Below are positions 46,071 to 55,921 of a stretch of 64,000 nucleotides of DNA, piece by piece. The notes under the pieces are model-generated. The model saw nothing but the letters and a program-made list of their open reading frames with translations, had not been told where the DNA came from and searched no databases. Within the stretch, counting starts at the first letter, position 1, and each line of letters starts with the position of its first letter. The position numbers were made by a program, and so were the translations under genes. The stretch comes from Isochrysis galbana (lineage: Eukaryota > Haptophyta > Isochrysidales > Isochrysidaceae). The stretch is from contig CM030933.1 in the NCBI GenBank assembly GCA_018136815.1, positions 3,521,144 to 3,585,143 of the forward strand. Reading direction: 5' to 3'.

Positions 46071-47837
46071 ATGCACTTCAACGATGAGGCGCTCCTCTCG
46101 CGCTCGAGCTTTGCTGCCAACCACTCCACTCATGGCATGCATTCCTCTCCGGATGGACATACCCTCCATACGATGTGGAGCCTCTGGGCGGCGATGACTG
46201 GGATTGCCACGCTTTGCAGCTTCATAATTATTCTTGGCACTCTCGCCTCACCGACTGCACGCGCCTCCGCCTTCAACCTCTACATCGTTCTCCTCGCTCT
46301 ACCAGATGTCATCTTCAGCCTCCCTCGCTGCATTATGGCTGTGCACAGCGCCGTCACTGGGGAATTCCAAGGCAGCACGTCGTGTGAGTGGCAGGCCTTC
46401 TATACGACCTTCGGATTGGCCGCGTCCTGCTGGCTCAATGCAGTCATTGCCCATGAAGTTTGGACCCTCCTCAAGGCGACGGCTGCGTTCCAGATGTATC
46501 AGCCGCCAGCCGTCAAAGTAGTTGTGCGCAAGGCTGTGGCTGTGTACGTGCTAAGCGCCCTGGTGGCGTCGTTGCCCCTGTGGCAAGTGCTTCCTCATCG
46601 CGCCCATTTGGACAGCGGACTGTTCTGCTGGCCAGTACCGATCACGTCCGATGAATTCAATTTCAACTTGGCAGCATACTTGCCTCTGACAATATTCCTG
46701 CCAACAGCCTATGTCGGCTTCATTGCATTCGCGTGCTGGTGGTATGAGTTGCTCCGTTTTCAGCATCCTCGACATGCCTCCTTGCGAAGCCGAAGCACGG
46801 AAATGACGCAAGATGATCGCCCAGAGGACGCCTTCCGTCAGAGGGCCCGACAAGCCAAGTCTCTGCATTTGTACTTCATTCGCATATATATCTGCATCTT
46901 TGCTATGTGGCTGCCGTACGTGGTCAGCACACATGTATTCACTGTTCGCTCTGTCTGGCCCAAGTGGGCTCTGACGTCGTGGGCTATTCTGCAGAGTGTC
47001 GTGTCAGCTGCGATCGCGCTAGGCAAGGACGACCTCCGTGAGGCTGTCCTCTGCCTCCTATTTTGCCGCACACATAAGGCAAAAGTGATGGTTGTCCCGA
47101 GCGATGTTCGACCGCTTTCAAACGGCAGCGCATGGATGTCGGAGGGCTGCGAGAGCAGGTACTCGAAGCAAATTCCAATGGACGAGAAGCACCGCGTACT
47201 TGAAGACATTGTGGACCCCGATCACCCTGAAACCAGCCTTGACAGCCGTCTCTCACGCCCGTACACCCTGAAGGCTGCATTGGATCTCTGCCTCTCGGAA
47301 GCACTACTCGAAATGCATGCAAGGAGCCATGAGCATACTGCAAGGCCTAGATTATGTGAATCACCAGGATTGAGCGCAACTGCCGGACGTAGCCGAAGGC
47401 ACACTCTGGATGGTCTCGTTTCCATACCTCGTTCGAAGATGGCTATGAGCCGTCAGACGTCGCTGTTGCGCCTTCAAAAGCGGCGGCGCCACAGTCTGAG
47501 CGCTGCTCTTGAACGCGGCCGGCGGATAAGCCTGGAAAACGGCATTGGTCTGCCTTTCGCACTTTCGCGTCCGCGTAGCCCGGCGTCCAACAAACCGAAT
47601 TGGCGCTCGAGTGGGACACAATTTATGTCTGAGAGCGACTCCGGGACATTCAGAACTCTGCCCATTGAGTTGAGCAACTCGTACTCGAAGGTACATCCCC
47701 TCGAGCAGATCAACTCCGACATATGCAGGACGACTCCATCCGACTCGAACGGGATGGAGGAGTTCGAACAACGTATCGCTCAAGCATCTGCTCTAGTTTC
47801 CGTGGAATCATCATCATCGGGTGGTGGCTCCATTTGA
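46071..47837 (+). CDS. Seven-transmembrane receptor (GPCR), cAMP-receptor/secretin-like
   Basis: I chose ATG 46071 (MHFNDEALLS); the open frame upstream is GA microsatellite. The 588-residue product has seven hydrophobic segments at about 36-58, 67-91, 107-134, 153-173, 200-225, 267-290 and 298-318. Cys105 at the top of TM3 and Cys186 in extracellular loop 2 can form the usual disulfide. Asn18 (NHS) is a possible glycosylation site. After TM7 an amphipathic segment DDLREAVLCLLFCR resembles helix 8 with palmitoylation cysteines. The roughly 250-residue cytoplasmic tail is Ser/Arg-rich with several basophilic kinase sites (RRHTL, SRQTS, RRRHSL, GRRISL), suggesting regulation by phosphorylation. 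The loop pattern is closest to cAMP-receptor-like GPCRs of protists; the ligand is unknown. No introns are needed. Confidence 0.75.
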   Translation: MHFNDEALLSRSSFAANHSTHGMHSSPDGHTLHTMWSLWAAMTGIATLCSFIIILGTLASPTARASAFNLYIVLLALPDVIFSLPRCIMAVHSAVTGEFQGSTSCEWQAFYTTFGLAASCWLNAVIAHEVWTLLKATAAFQMYQPPAVKVVVRKAVAVYVLSALVASLPLWQVLPHRAHLDSGLFCWPVPITSDEFNFNLAAYLPLTIFLPTAYVGFIAFACWWYELLRFQHPRHASLRSRSTEMTQDDRPEDAFRQRARQAKSLHLYFIRIYICIFAMWLPYVVSTHVFTVRSVWPKWALTSWAILQSVVSAAIALGKDDLREAVLCLLFCRTHKAKVMVVPSDVRPLSNGSAWMSEGCESRYSKQIPMDEKHRVLEDIVDPDHPETSLDSRLSRPYTLKAALDLCLSEALLEMHARSHEHTARPRLCESPGLSATAGRSRRHTLDGLVSIPRSKMAMSRQTSLLRLQKRRRHSLSAALERGRRISLENGIGLPFALSRPRSPASNKPNWRSSGTQFMSESDSGTFRTLPIELSNSYSKVHPLEQINSDICRTTPSDSNGMEEFEQRIAQASALVSVESSSSGGGSI

Positions 47838-48792
47838 GCGACAGCTCTAATTCCGCTCACGGCCTCACTTGCTTCTTAGCCATCTTGCCACTGTGATCGC
47901 ATCATCGTACCCTTCTGCTTACAACGAATTTTCGAAATCTTGCAGTAGTTAGCGACGGAAGGCGGCGGTGTATGTTGTTTGATCTGGCAGTGCCTCGACA
48001 ACTTTATGCCATGCGATCCATGGCCTTTTTGATGCGCCGGCAAATGGTGGGATGGTGGCCATACACGCAAGTTACTAGCCAGCCCATCCTTCTTTGCTGG
48101 CGCCCCCCCAGTGCCCCTCTCCTCTGGTCTGTTTGGCGAGCAGTCCTCGATGGAGGTGGTGCTCTTGTGCTGTGCATGTGACCCTGCTTCAACTTGAAGT
48201 GCACCGCAGCATCGTGGCTATGCCCACGAGACCAAAGCCCTTTCGAGGTTGTCCACTTTGACATTTGGTAGTTCGGCGGTATTCAAAGAATTTGGCTGTG
48301 TAGGATGCACATCTTGTATGAAGCAAGCGGCGCAGGCTTTTCATGTCCTAATTTGTTCGACCATTACGGATTGCGCGACACTAGCAGCATACCGCAGTGG
48401 CTTCTCATGCATACGTAGTCGCACTTCACCATGTGCACATGCAAATGAGAGCAATTCATCATGCGGTCATTGGTTATGTGCAATAACGATATACGATCGG
48501 TGAAGACATATGAACAACAGGGATGTAGCTGCAGATCCGCCCGATTCCCGACGTTCGATCTTCTCCAAGCGTGGAATCCACCATGAATGGCATAGGAGTC
48601 GCCCGTTCAAAGACTACAACAACGGCTCTGCGCCCGCAATTAGCCTGATTTGGGCCATTCACCATTCAGAGCCGGTGATGGTAATTTTTTCATCATCTTG
48701 AACGTCTCTCAGTTATAGATACTACTTATATCGTCACTTATTTTTAAGTTAAGAAACGAACCGTGCTCATAATGAAATTTGGCACCAAAATT
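47838..48792. other. Intergenic, nothing recognised
   Basis: It includes the 3' untranslated region of the receptor gene. No repeat or coding signal was found. Confidence 0.4.
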
Positions 48793-49342
48793 TAGGGCCT
48801 GACAAGAGTTGCCGGCAACTTTTTGAGCAACTTTGGGGTGTTTGAGAGGGCGAGCAACTTTTGAGCAACTTTAAGGGCCACAGGCAACATTGAGCAACTC
48901 GAGCAACTTACCGAGCAAGTTACCCATAGATAGGCCCGTAAGAGGAGCAACCTACCCCTGCTAGATCTATAGATAGGCCGAGCGTGCAACTTTAACTTTA
49001 ACCCCTCTGCCTCTTATTCTTATTCACATAAACATCGGTGGATCGATAGAAGAGCACCTACTTGCGGAACGCCCCCCTCCCCTCTCCCTCTTCTTATTCA
49101 CATAAACATCATGTTTATGTATGAAAAGTGCATGGGTTCTAACGCCCGCGCCGCTATCCTGTTCCCTGCAGTGTTCCCAGCATTCCCTCTCGCCTCGCTG
49201 ACGCCCGGCAGCACGCGGCGGCGCGGCGATCGCGGCGCAATGAACAATGAACGAGCAACTCCGAGCAACTTCGAGCAACTCTGCGAGCAACTTTGCCCCT
49301 TTTGGGGCCTATTTCGAGCAACTTTTGCGAGCAACTTTGTGT
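48793..49342. mobile_element. Truncated non-autonomous hAT copy
   Basis: It starts TAGGGCCTGACAAGAGTTGC and matches the element at 17628-18202 in reverse orientation for about 550 bp, including the AGCAACTT arrays, the CATAAACATCATG centre and the GC-rich segment. It ends at GCGAGCAACTTTG without the second terminal repeat. Its first terminus corresponds to the internal terminus of the 17628 copy, so it derives from the shorter ancestral form. Confidence 0.8.
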
Positions 49343-49919
49343 CGTATTCCATACGAGGACAGACTTCTACTTTTAGCCTGTGAGTTATTTTAACTCTTAA
49401 AGTCTCGTTGATGGGTATTCCGCCTCTTCTCCTACTTTCTCTTGATGTCATCAAACTTTCCATGATCGTCGTCTGTCTTCTGTTATACCTCGGTTGTAGC
49501 TCCCCCAGCGAGGTCTGCCCTCGTTGTGCCGACCCCTCTGTCGCATGTCCGCGCGTTGCTGATTTGCTCTGGTGCCGACGTCTGACCGTCCGTTCCGGTG
49601 TGGTTAGTTTTCGCTCTGTTTGGTTTGCTTTGTAGTTTGTGTGGTTCTGTACCCTCAATCTCTTTTTTTGAGTCCATGCGTTGTAGTCCCTCGTGCCTAC
49701 CTTGGACCTAAGGAGTTCTCATTCTCATTCTCTCTCTTCCACTAGCTTGCTAGCTAGCCTCGTCCCTGGTGATGCTGTTAGATTAGGAATATTAAGGATA
49801 GTGTGAGAAGGAGCAACCAAGGCCAAGGCCTAGATTTTTTTTAGGTTTAGTGGACACGATGGCATGCGCATGAGTGGCGATGCGCACGGGGATGCGGTGC
49901 AATAGACGCGAAAGCGAGA
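49343..49919. other. Possible retroelement debris
   Basis: A minus-strand frame (about 49658-49345) is A-rich and coding-like (ESRRRGGIPINETLRV) but has no defining motif. Nothing else was recognised. Confidence 0.3.
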
Positions 49920-50016
49920 GATATCTATGGATATTTCTTGAGATATTTGGGCTGAACTTTGAGATATATCGGAGATATCCCCCATGGATATTTGGGCGAA
50001 AATTCGTGGACAATAT
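49920..50016. repeat. GGATATTT/ATATCC repeat
   Basis: It carries six ATATC or GGATATTT units resembling the subterminal repeats of the nested hAT element at 4086 and 5947. The TAGGGGTTGGCGGA terminus itself is absent. Confidence 0.5.
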
Positions 50017-50197
50017 GGCCTACCTCTAGGGCTGGCATGGTTTACCTCGCCCCGACATCGCGCGCCGCCACGCGCCACGCCGCAGCCTGTCTCAGAGCTG
50101 AAGAGGGCAAGAGGGCCCCCATTTCCTGTGATAAAAGGCCTTGTTTACTGTTATGTGAAAGGCGATTCCCTTCGAGATTCTTTTTCGAGTGTTCACG

Positions 50198-50952
50198 CAA
50201 CTAAGTTTATACTTAGCTCGCCCATGGGGGGGCACGAGCCCCCCCCTCTCTCCACTCCTCCCCCGCCATGGGGGAGGAACCACCCATCCTCCTGGCACGC
50301 CTGATGGCTTGCCAGGAGGCCACTGCCCTGCTGACCCTCTCTCCCACTGACAGGCTCGCCTGATTCGCCCATCCTGGCCCGGCGTGGCCAGCCCATTGCT
50401 CCAACCCCTCCTCCCCCCCTGTTCGACAGGCAGACATGTGCAGCGTGGGGGCCCCTGAGGCTCAGGAGCGCCAGCGAGGGAGAGGCAGGGGAGGCCAGGG
50501 CCCAGCCCCAGCCTCCTTTGCCCCCTGAGCTGGCCTCCATGAGCCTCCAGGGTCGCCAATGGGCAGCTGCAGGCCTGCCGCAGGCGCGCCATCGCGCGTG
50601 CCGCAGGAGAGGGGAGAGAGAGCGCGGAGAAGGGGGTGGGCGGAGCGGAGCTCCGCCCACCGAAAAATAGGTAAGTCCCGCACCTGTTTACAGGATAAGT
50701 CGGGACTGAGGTCGCCGCCCACTCGGAGACACAGGAGGAAGAGAGGGAACAGATCACCGGGGGGAGGCGCGGGCCACCGGACCATATCTAAGCCCTTCAC
50801 CCCAATCCCCCTAGTAGTGCACGGGGGGAGCCGCCTGATGGCGGGGGGAGAAGGGCTGGGAGCGTGGGGGTGTAGAAAGTTTTCCTACGTGAGTAGAAAG
50901 TAGAGGGTCCACGGCTGCGTGCGCGGTGAGACTATTAAAAGGTTTAATTTAA
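50198..50952 (+). mobile_element. Non-autonomous LINE derivative with 17-bp TSD
   Basis: The TSD TTTTTCGAGTGTTCACG occurs at 50181-50197 and 50953-50969. The element begins CAACTAAGTTTATACTTAGC and ends GAGACTATTAAAAGG followed by TTTAA repeats, so both ends resemble the full LINE at 37287 (ATATTAAAAGG end). The 755-bp interior is unrelated to the LINE ORF and contains a GGGCGGAGCTCCGCCC-type stem. About 90 percent alike to the element at 56332. Mobilisation by the LINE is inferred from shared ends. Confidence 0.88.
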
Positions 50953-50969
50953 TTTTTCGAGTGTTCACG

Positions 50970-51799
50970 TAAGTGGTAGAGTACTAGGGCCGCACCCCTG
51001 ACACCAAAGAAAAAGGAAAGAGGGGGGGAAGGCTAGGAGGCGGGGCGACGGGAGAGAAGGGCGATGACGGGCGAGGGTAGATTGTACCTGAATAGCCATA
51101 GGTGTGTAGTGTGTAGCCCTGAATCTTCAGATCTTTTTTTTTTGAATGCCGACGACAGCTCATGCCGGAAGGCTAGAGTCAGGGGTTGACCGACGGGCCC
51201 GCCGGAGTTGAGTTGGAGCCCGGGGGAAGAGCACGAAGCGCCCCCCCCATGTGAACTAAGTAAAAATTTAGTAGCTGACGGCAGACGGCAAATAGGGCCC
51301 ACGCAGTAGCAGTAGCACAGCACACGCTACTACACCACATGTGTGAGCTCCCACGCGCGCACACACATGTCATCTAAAAGACATTTCTTCTCACTAAAAG
51401 ACGGTCGATCCATCGATGCGGCGAGCCGCATGGTTTCTCGGCACAGTTCATCACATAAGAGATGCGCAACATAAGCACCAAGCACCGGCCCAACATGACT
51501 CAGGAAGCTCCCCGCTGCGAACGGGCAACATAACATTCGGATGTGCGGTGGTGGAGCAGGCTTGGGCGCCGCCAAGACGACGGTGTGCAGAGGGGGCACA
51601 TAACCATGCACGTTCGGATTGGCGTGCATGGATCAGTCACCCAGCGTAAAACTCCAGCGTGTTGGCCTTAAAATTAACGCGGCGTGTCCTCGTGGCGGGC
51701 GAAATTTGCCGAGAGGGTTGGGTCCCATGCGCAAGTTGTACATGCTACACTCGACGCAGCGAAGCCTATGCGGTCACTGACACTGGGGATTGCCGCTAT
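50970..51799. other. Intergenic with a possible short LINE-family relic
   Basis: At about 51274-51130 on the minus strand there is a leader-like start (CTACTAAATTTTTACTTAG, then CACATGG) ending in an A run (CATTCAAAAAAAAAG). No TSD was found. The rest shows no gene. Confidence 0.35.
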
Positions 51800-54358
51800 T
51801 CACGCAGTGGAGACTGCGACGTTGGAGCTGGCACGGGCTGGGGTCTCGTCAAAGGCGGTAGGCCCGCCCTGCTGGCGCCGCTGGGTAGACAGAATGGCAG
51901 GGCGGACGTAGCCAGGCTGCTCCTCGAGCAAGCCAAGGACCTCATGCACGTCTACTTGCACCAGCTCATCGCGGAGCGCGACCGCTGACTCGAGGAGCTC
52001 AGTCTCTGAGCTTGTCGGCTGACGGCGCTCCTTCTTGAGCTTCCGCTCCAGCGCGTCGGCCTCGGTAACCACCGGCAGCGCCTTTAGCAGCTTCGTAAGT
52101 CTGGTGTCGTTGCCGTGAGTGTTGATCCCCGTGTAAATGTCGCGCTTGAAGAGCTCGTGAACGGCGGAGGGCGTAGTGAGTAGGGTAGTGAGCTCCTTGG
52201 TCAGCTCGTCGCCGGGCATGCGGTACGGCCGCGTCGCCGCCCCTAGCGGCGCAGTGCCGAGCGTGAGCAGCCAACCGCCGAACGCGCCGAGCGGGCGCGG
52301 GAAGTTGGCGGCAGCGTCGCTCAGCGCGGCCTGCGCCTCGTGCTCGAGCTGCAGTAGCGTCGACTCGGCGAGCACGTTCAGGCCGTGCACGCTCGCGGCG
52401 TTCCGTTTGAAGTGATGCAGTGTGGCGTAGCCCAAGAAAATGGCACCCATCATATCAGCCAACCGGCCCATGAGGAGCTCCTCGTACTTCAGCCGTCCGC
52501 CGAGGAGAAGTGCGAGGTCGGAGGCAAAGGCAAAATTTGCTGAGAGGCGGGCGAGCTGTGCCTCATGATAGGAGACGAGCGCGTCGGGCGAGCCCTTGTA
52601 CGCGGTGCTGGAGCGGATGGCGGTCGTGGCGGTTGACGAGAGAGCGCGGGCAACACCGAGGCCGAAGTTGGAAAGGACATGACCCACCATCTTGAGGAAC
52701 TGGGAGCGAAACTTGGCGGGCGCATCGGCTTCGTCCGACTGGAGAGAGGCAATGAGGGGAAGCATGTGCGGGTGGCAGCGCGTGACGCCTTGACCGATGA
52801 TCATGAAAGATCGTGTCATAATGTTGGCGCCCTCGACAGTGATTCCCACTGGCATCGACATCCACGAGTTACCTACGAAGTTGGCCTCGCCACGGCAGAT
52901 GCCCGCGCCGCCAAGGATGTCCATCCCGTCCTGGACCACTTTGCGCCCGCGCTCGGTGCACGTCTGCTTCATGATGGAGGAGAGCACCATAGGTGCCTCG
53001 TGGTTGTCGATGATGGCGTTCGTAAGCTCGACGCCCGCCAGCACGGCGTAAGCCTCGCGGCCACAGCGGCCGAGCGCCTCCTGGATGCCACCAAATTCGG
53101 CGATTGGCACCTTGAACTGTTTGCGGATGCGCGCATAGGCTCCCACACCCGAGACGACGCTCTTAGCCGCACCGATGGAGCCGGCCGGCAACGAGACGCC
53201 GCGTCCTTCGGCAAGGGCCTCAATCATCATGTGCCAGCCAAAGCCGCAGCGCTGCTGCCCACCGAGAACGGAGGTCATTGGGATCCACACGTCGTCACCC
53301 TCGACAGTGCCATTCATGAAGGCACAATTGAGTGGCATATGCCGCGGCCCCATGCGGAGGCCCTCGTGGCCGCGCTCTAGAAGAGCAACGGTGAACCCCT
53401 GCTCGCCCAAGCCGCCTAGAAGCGCATCAGGGTCCTGCAGGTCAAAGCCAACGCCAACCACGCCTGCAACGGGAGCAAGCGTGATGTAGCGCTTGCGGAA
53501 GGTGGCTCGGATGCCCAATTCGCCGTTGCGCCTCTCGACTATGCCGAACGCGCCTTGCAGCGCCGTTGCGTCCGAGCCATTATGTGGGCCGGTCAGGCCA
53601 AAGCACGGGATGAGCGTGCCGTCGGCCAGCCGAGGCAGGAAGTAGCCCTTCTGCTCGTCAGTCCCATAGCGCACGAGGAGCTCGCCTGGGCCGAGCGAGT
53701 TGGGCACCGCCACAGTTGCGTTGGCGTCAGGGCAGTGTGTCGCTATCTTAGCGAGCACAGTTGAGACGGCGTGCGTCGAAAACCCCTTCCCACCCCATTC
53801 CTTGGGAATTTTCATCGAGAAGAAGCCCATGTCGCGCATGTAGTCCCACGCTTCAGGGGGCATGTCCTTCTCGGTGGTGATCTGCATTGGCGTGGCAAAG
53901 CCGGCCGAGTGGAGTGGCGTAGGTAAGGCGGATAGCAGTAGCACGCAGACGAGCAGGCAGGCGAAGGTTGGAGCGGCTGGGTATTTGGGGGAAGAGAGGG
54001 AGAGGAGACGGGCGGCTGCGGGGGGGGGAGGGGGAGAGCCCACCTTATGATCATCAAGCATGCGGCAGAGCACGTCGACCTCATTGTCAAGGAATCTACG
54101 CTCCTCCTCTGACAATCGTGGCTCATACTTGTCGATGAGGGTCTGCAGGGAGGGGGAGCCAGAGAAGATGTCTCTGTCAAAGCCGACGGTGCCGCATCCG
54201 AGAGAGACCTGCTCCGTCTGAGAGATCTTTGGCATCATCTGCTTTGCGAAGCGGTACGCCACTCCCGTAAGGAGGGGCCGGCGCGTCAGGCGCAGCGTGC
54301 GGCTCCGATTCGTCAGGCGCACCGTGCGCGCTGGCACGCGTGAGAGGGGGCTGCGCAT
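51800..54358 (-). CDS. Acyl-CoA dehydrogenase, FadE type
   Basis: Exon 1 is 54358-54044 and exon 2 is 53881-51800, with a 162-nt GT-AG intron (54043-53882). The intron is in frame but encodes a Pro/Leu-rich insert absent from relatives. The spliced product is 798 residues, near the usual 814 of Escherichia coli FadE. Family blocks: LLTGVAYRFAKQMMPKIS, EVDVLCRMLDD, VPNSLGPGELL, YGTDEQK.YFLPRLADG, CFGLTGP, KRYITLAP, GRGVSLPAGS, ARIRKQFKVPI, DILGGAGI and TVEGANIMTRS, then the long C-terminal DUF1974-like region. It oxidises acyl-CoA to trans-2-enoyl-CoA using FAD, the first step of beta-oxidation. The Arg/Thr-rich N-terminus (MRSPLSRVPARTVRLTNRS) suggests mitochondrial import. GA-rich sequence lies upstream. 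Confidence 0.88.
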   Translation of the reverse strand: MRSPLSRVPARTVRLTNRSRTLRLTRRPLLTGVAYRFAKQMMPKISQTEQVSLGCGTVGFDRDIFSGSPSLQTLIDKYEPRLSEEERRFLDNEVDVLCRMLDDHKVGSPPPPPAAARLLSLSSPKYPAAPTFACLLVCVLLLSALPTPLHSAGFATPMQITTEKDMPPEAWDYMRDMGFFSMKIPKEWGGKGFSTHAVSTVLAKIATHCPDANATVAVPNSLGPGELLVRYGTDEQKGYFLPRLADGTLIPCFGLTGPHNGSDATALQGAFGIVERRNGELGIRATFRKRYITLAPVAGVVGVGFDLQDPDALLGGLGEQGFTVALLERGHEGLRMGPRHMPLNCAFMNGTVEGDDVWIPMTSVLGGQQRCGFGWHMMIEALAEGRGVSLPAGSIGAAKSVVSGVGAYARIRKQFKVPIAEFGGIQEALGRCGREAYAVLAGVELTNAIIDNHEAPMVLSSIMKQTCTERGRKVVQDGMDILGGAGICRGEANFVGNSWMSMPVGITVEGANIMTRSFMIIGQGVTRCHPHMLPLIASLQSDEADAPAKFRSQFLKMVGHVLSNFGLGVARALSSTATTAIRSSTAYKGSPDALVSYHEAQLARLSANFAFASDLALLLGGRLKYEELLMGRLADMMGAIFLGYATLHHFKRNAASVHGLNVLAESTLLQLEHEAQAALSDAAANFPRPLGAFGGWLLTLGTAPLGAATRPYRMPGDELTKELTTLLTTPSAVHELFKRDIYTGINTHGNDTRLTKLLKALPVVTEADALERKLKKERRQPTSSETELLESAVALRDELVQVDVHEVLGLLEEQPGYVRPAILSTQRRQQGGPTAFDETPARASSNVAVSTA

Positions 54359-54539
54359 GGGCGAGAAGGGAGAGGATGGGGGGAGAGGAGAGGAAAGGAG
54401 AAGGGGACGGGGGGAGCCCGCCGGTGGGAGAGAGGGAAGTTGGTGATGAAGTGGGCGGGGGCGGGTTGCAAGAGAGAAGAGATCGGCAGTTTCGAGAGAA
54501 GGGCGGCGTGGGGGAGGGGGGGGACAAGGATGGGGGGGG

Positions 54540-54790
54540 AGGGGAGAGAAGGGGGAGAGAGAGAGAGAGAGAGAGGGAAAGAGAGAGAGAAGAGAGAGAA
54601 GAGAGAGGGAGAGAGAGAGAAGAGAGAGGGAGAGAGAGAGAGAGGGAGAGAAGGGAGAAGGGGAGAGAGAGAGAGAGTAGAGAAGAGAGAGAGAGAGATT
54701 CCAGCCGTGTCCCCCCCTCCCGCGCCCGCCCTCCCCCCCGCGCCCCCCCCGCGCCCCCCCGCGCCCCCCCCCCGCGCGCGTGAGAGCAGA
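54540..54790. repeat. GA microsatellite and CCCCGCG run upstream of the FadE gene
   Basis: Interrupted (GA)n on the plus strand at 54550-54700 (CT on the coding strand) is followed by a CCCCCCGCG array at 54710-54780. Confidence 0.85.
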
Positions 54791-55004
54791 GAGAGTGACG
54801 AAGCACGGCAGCGTCGGAGGAAGTGACGAGACCCAGCGAGCCGCTCGCTCCTAGCCGCCCCCCCCCCATTCTTACGGTTAGTATTATAAAGGCATGGGAT
54901 GATGGCATGTACAAACCGTCAGAGTTTGAATGTTGTGTTAGTATCAAAGATTGTAATAGTTATGGCCCGCCCGGCCTGAGGGCGAAGAAAATTTTGGGGG
55001 TTGT

Positions 55005-55085
55005 AAGCGCTTACAACTCTGGATTTTACGTCCTTTCATAAGCGCTTATACGCGTGTAAGCGCTTACGTAAGCGGTTATTGTGGC
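55005..55085. repeat. AAGCGCTT palindrome cluster
   Basis: The perfect palindrome GTAAGCGCTTAC occurs twice and ATAAGCGCTTAT once within 70 bp, followed by degenerate forms (GTAAGCGGTTAT). It looks like a multi-site DNA-binding region or transposon subterminal block. Confidence 0.6.
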
Positions 55086-55921
55086 GCGGTTATAAGGCAG
55101 TTATATCGCCAATCTTACGCGCTTATTACGTGCGTTTTCTGTTCCCCCCGCCCTTCCCCCTCCCCCCCCGCCCCTCCCCCCGACTCCTCGCACCCTCAAC
55201 CGAACGAACCCCCTCCCCTCACACGCCCGTCGCCCCGTCGCCCCTCGCGATGCTCTTGCCTCAGACATCCCGTGGCATGCATCCCATCGGCGCGTGCTTT
55301 GCGGCTATGGCGAACGAGGAAGGCAGAGGCCAGCAACCACCGCAGCGACGTGGCCGGCGAGACGCGAGACGCAGGACTAGGGTGTGAAAACGAACTCGAG
55401 GTTGCCACGGAGTCTGAAGCGGACAGCGACACGGAGCAAGCCATGGCGGCGGGAGCTATCTCATTTGACGAGGAGTGCATGCCACTGTGGCGATGTAGGG
55501 GGGTGTGCCCACCACTCACGGGGAGTTTTCTTTTTTTGTTCAAGTGAAAACCCACATTGAAGGTGGCGGTCGTCGCTGCCGGCTTGCTCCAGAACCTGCC
55601 GGTGGTGCGGCGGCGCACCACCCTGGTCAGATGCCGCGATCAGGTGCGGAGCCTCCCCATATTACGACCCCAGCACACCCCCGGGCGCGATCCACCGCCC
55701 GGCCGCGCCGCCCACAGCCTCCGCAGCACCGCCTCGCACTCACTCTCGCACACGCTCACGAGGGGGTGGGTGAGAGCGATGCACAGCGGCGGCGCGCGAA
55801 TTTTCTGGGTGCACGGGTGGGTATACAGGCATAGCCACACACATCACAGACCCGCATGCACGCGCGGGAGAGCCACACAGTTCACTGACGTGAGATATCT
55901 CCTCCACCCTTGTGTTTGCAG
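55086..55921 (+). other. Probable upstream exons of the chromodomain gene
   Basis: Frames near 55320-55500 are acidic (ENELEVATESEADSDTEQ) and could be a first exon. A T-rich acceptor-like TTTTGTTCAAG lies near 55545. I could not fix a consistent chain of exons. Confidence 0.3.

Noticed and set aside
53882-54043. Pro/Leu-rich insert in the FadE frame
   Set aside because: Bounded by GT-AG and absent from homologues; treated as an intron.
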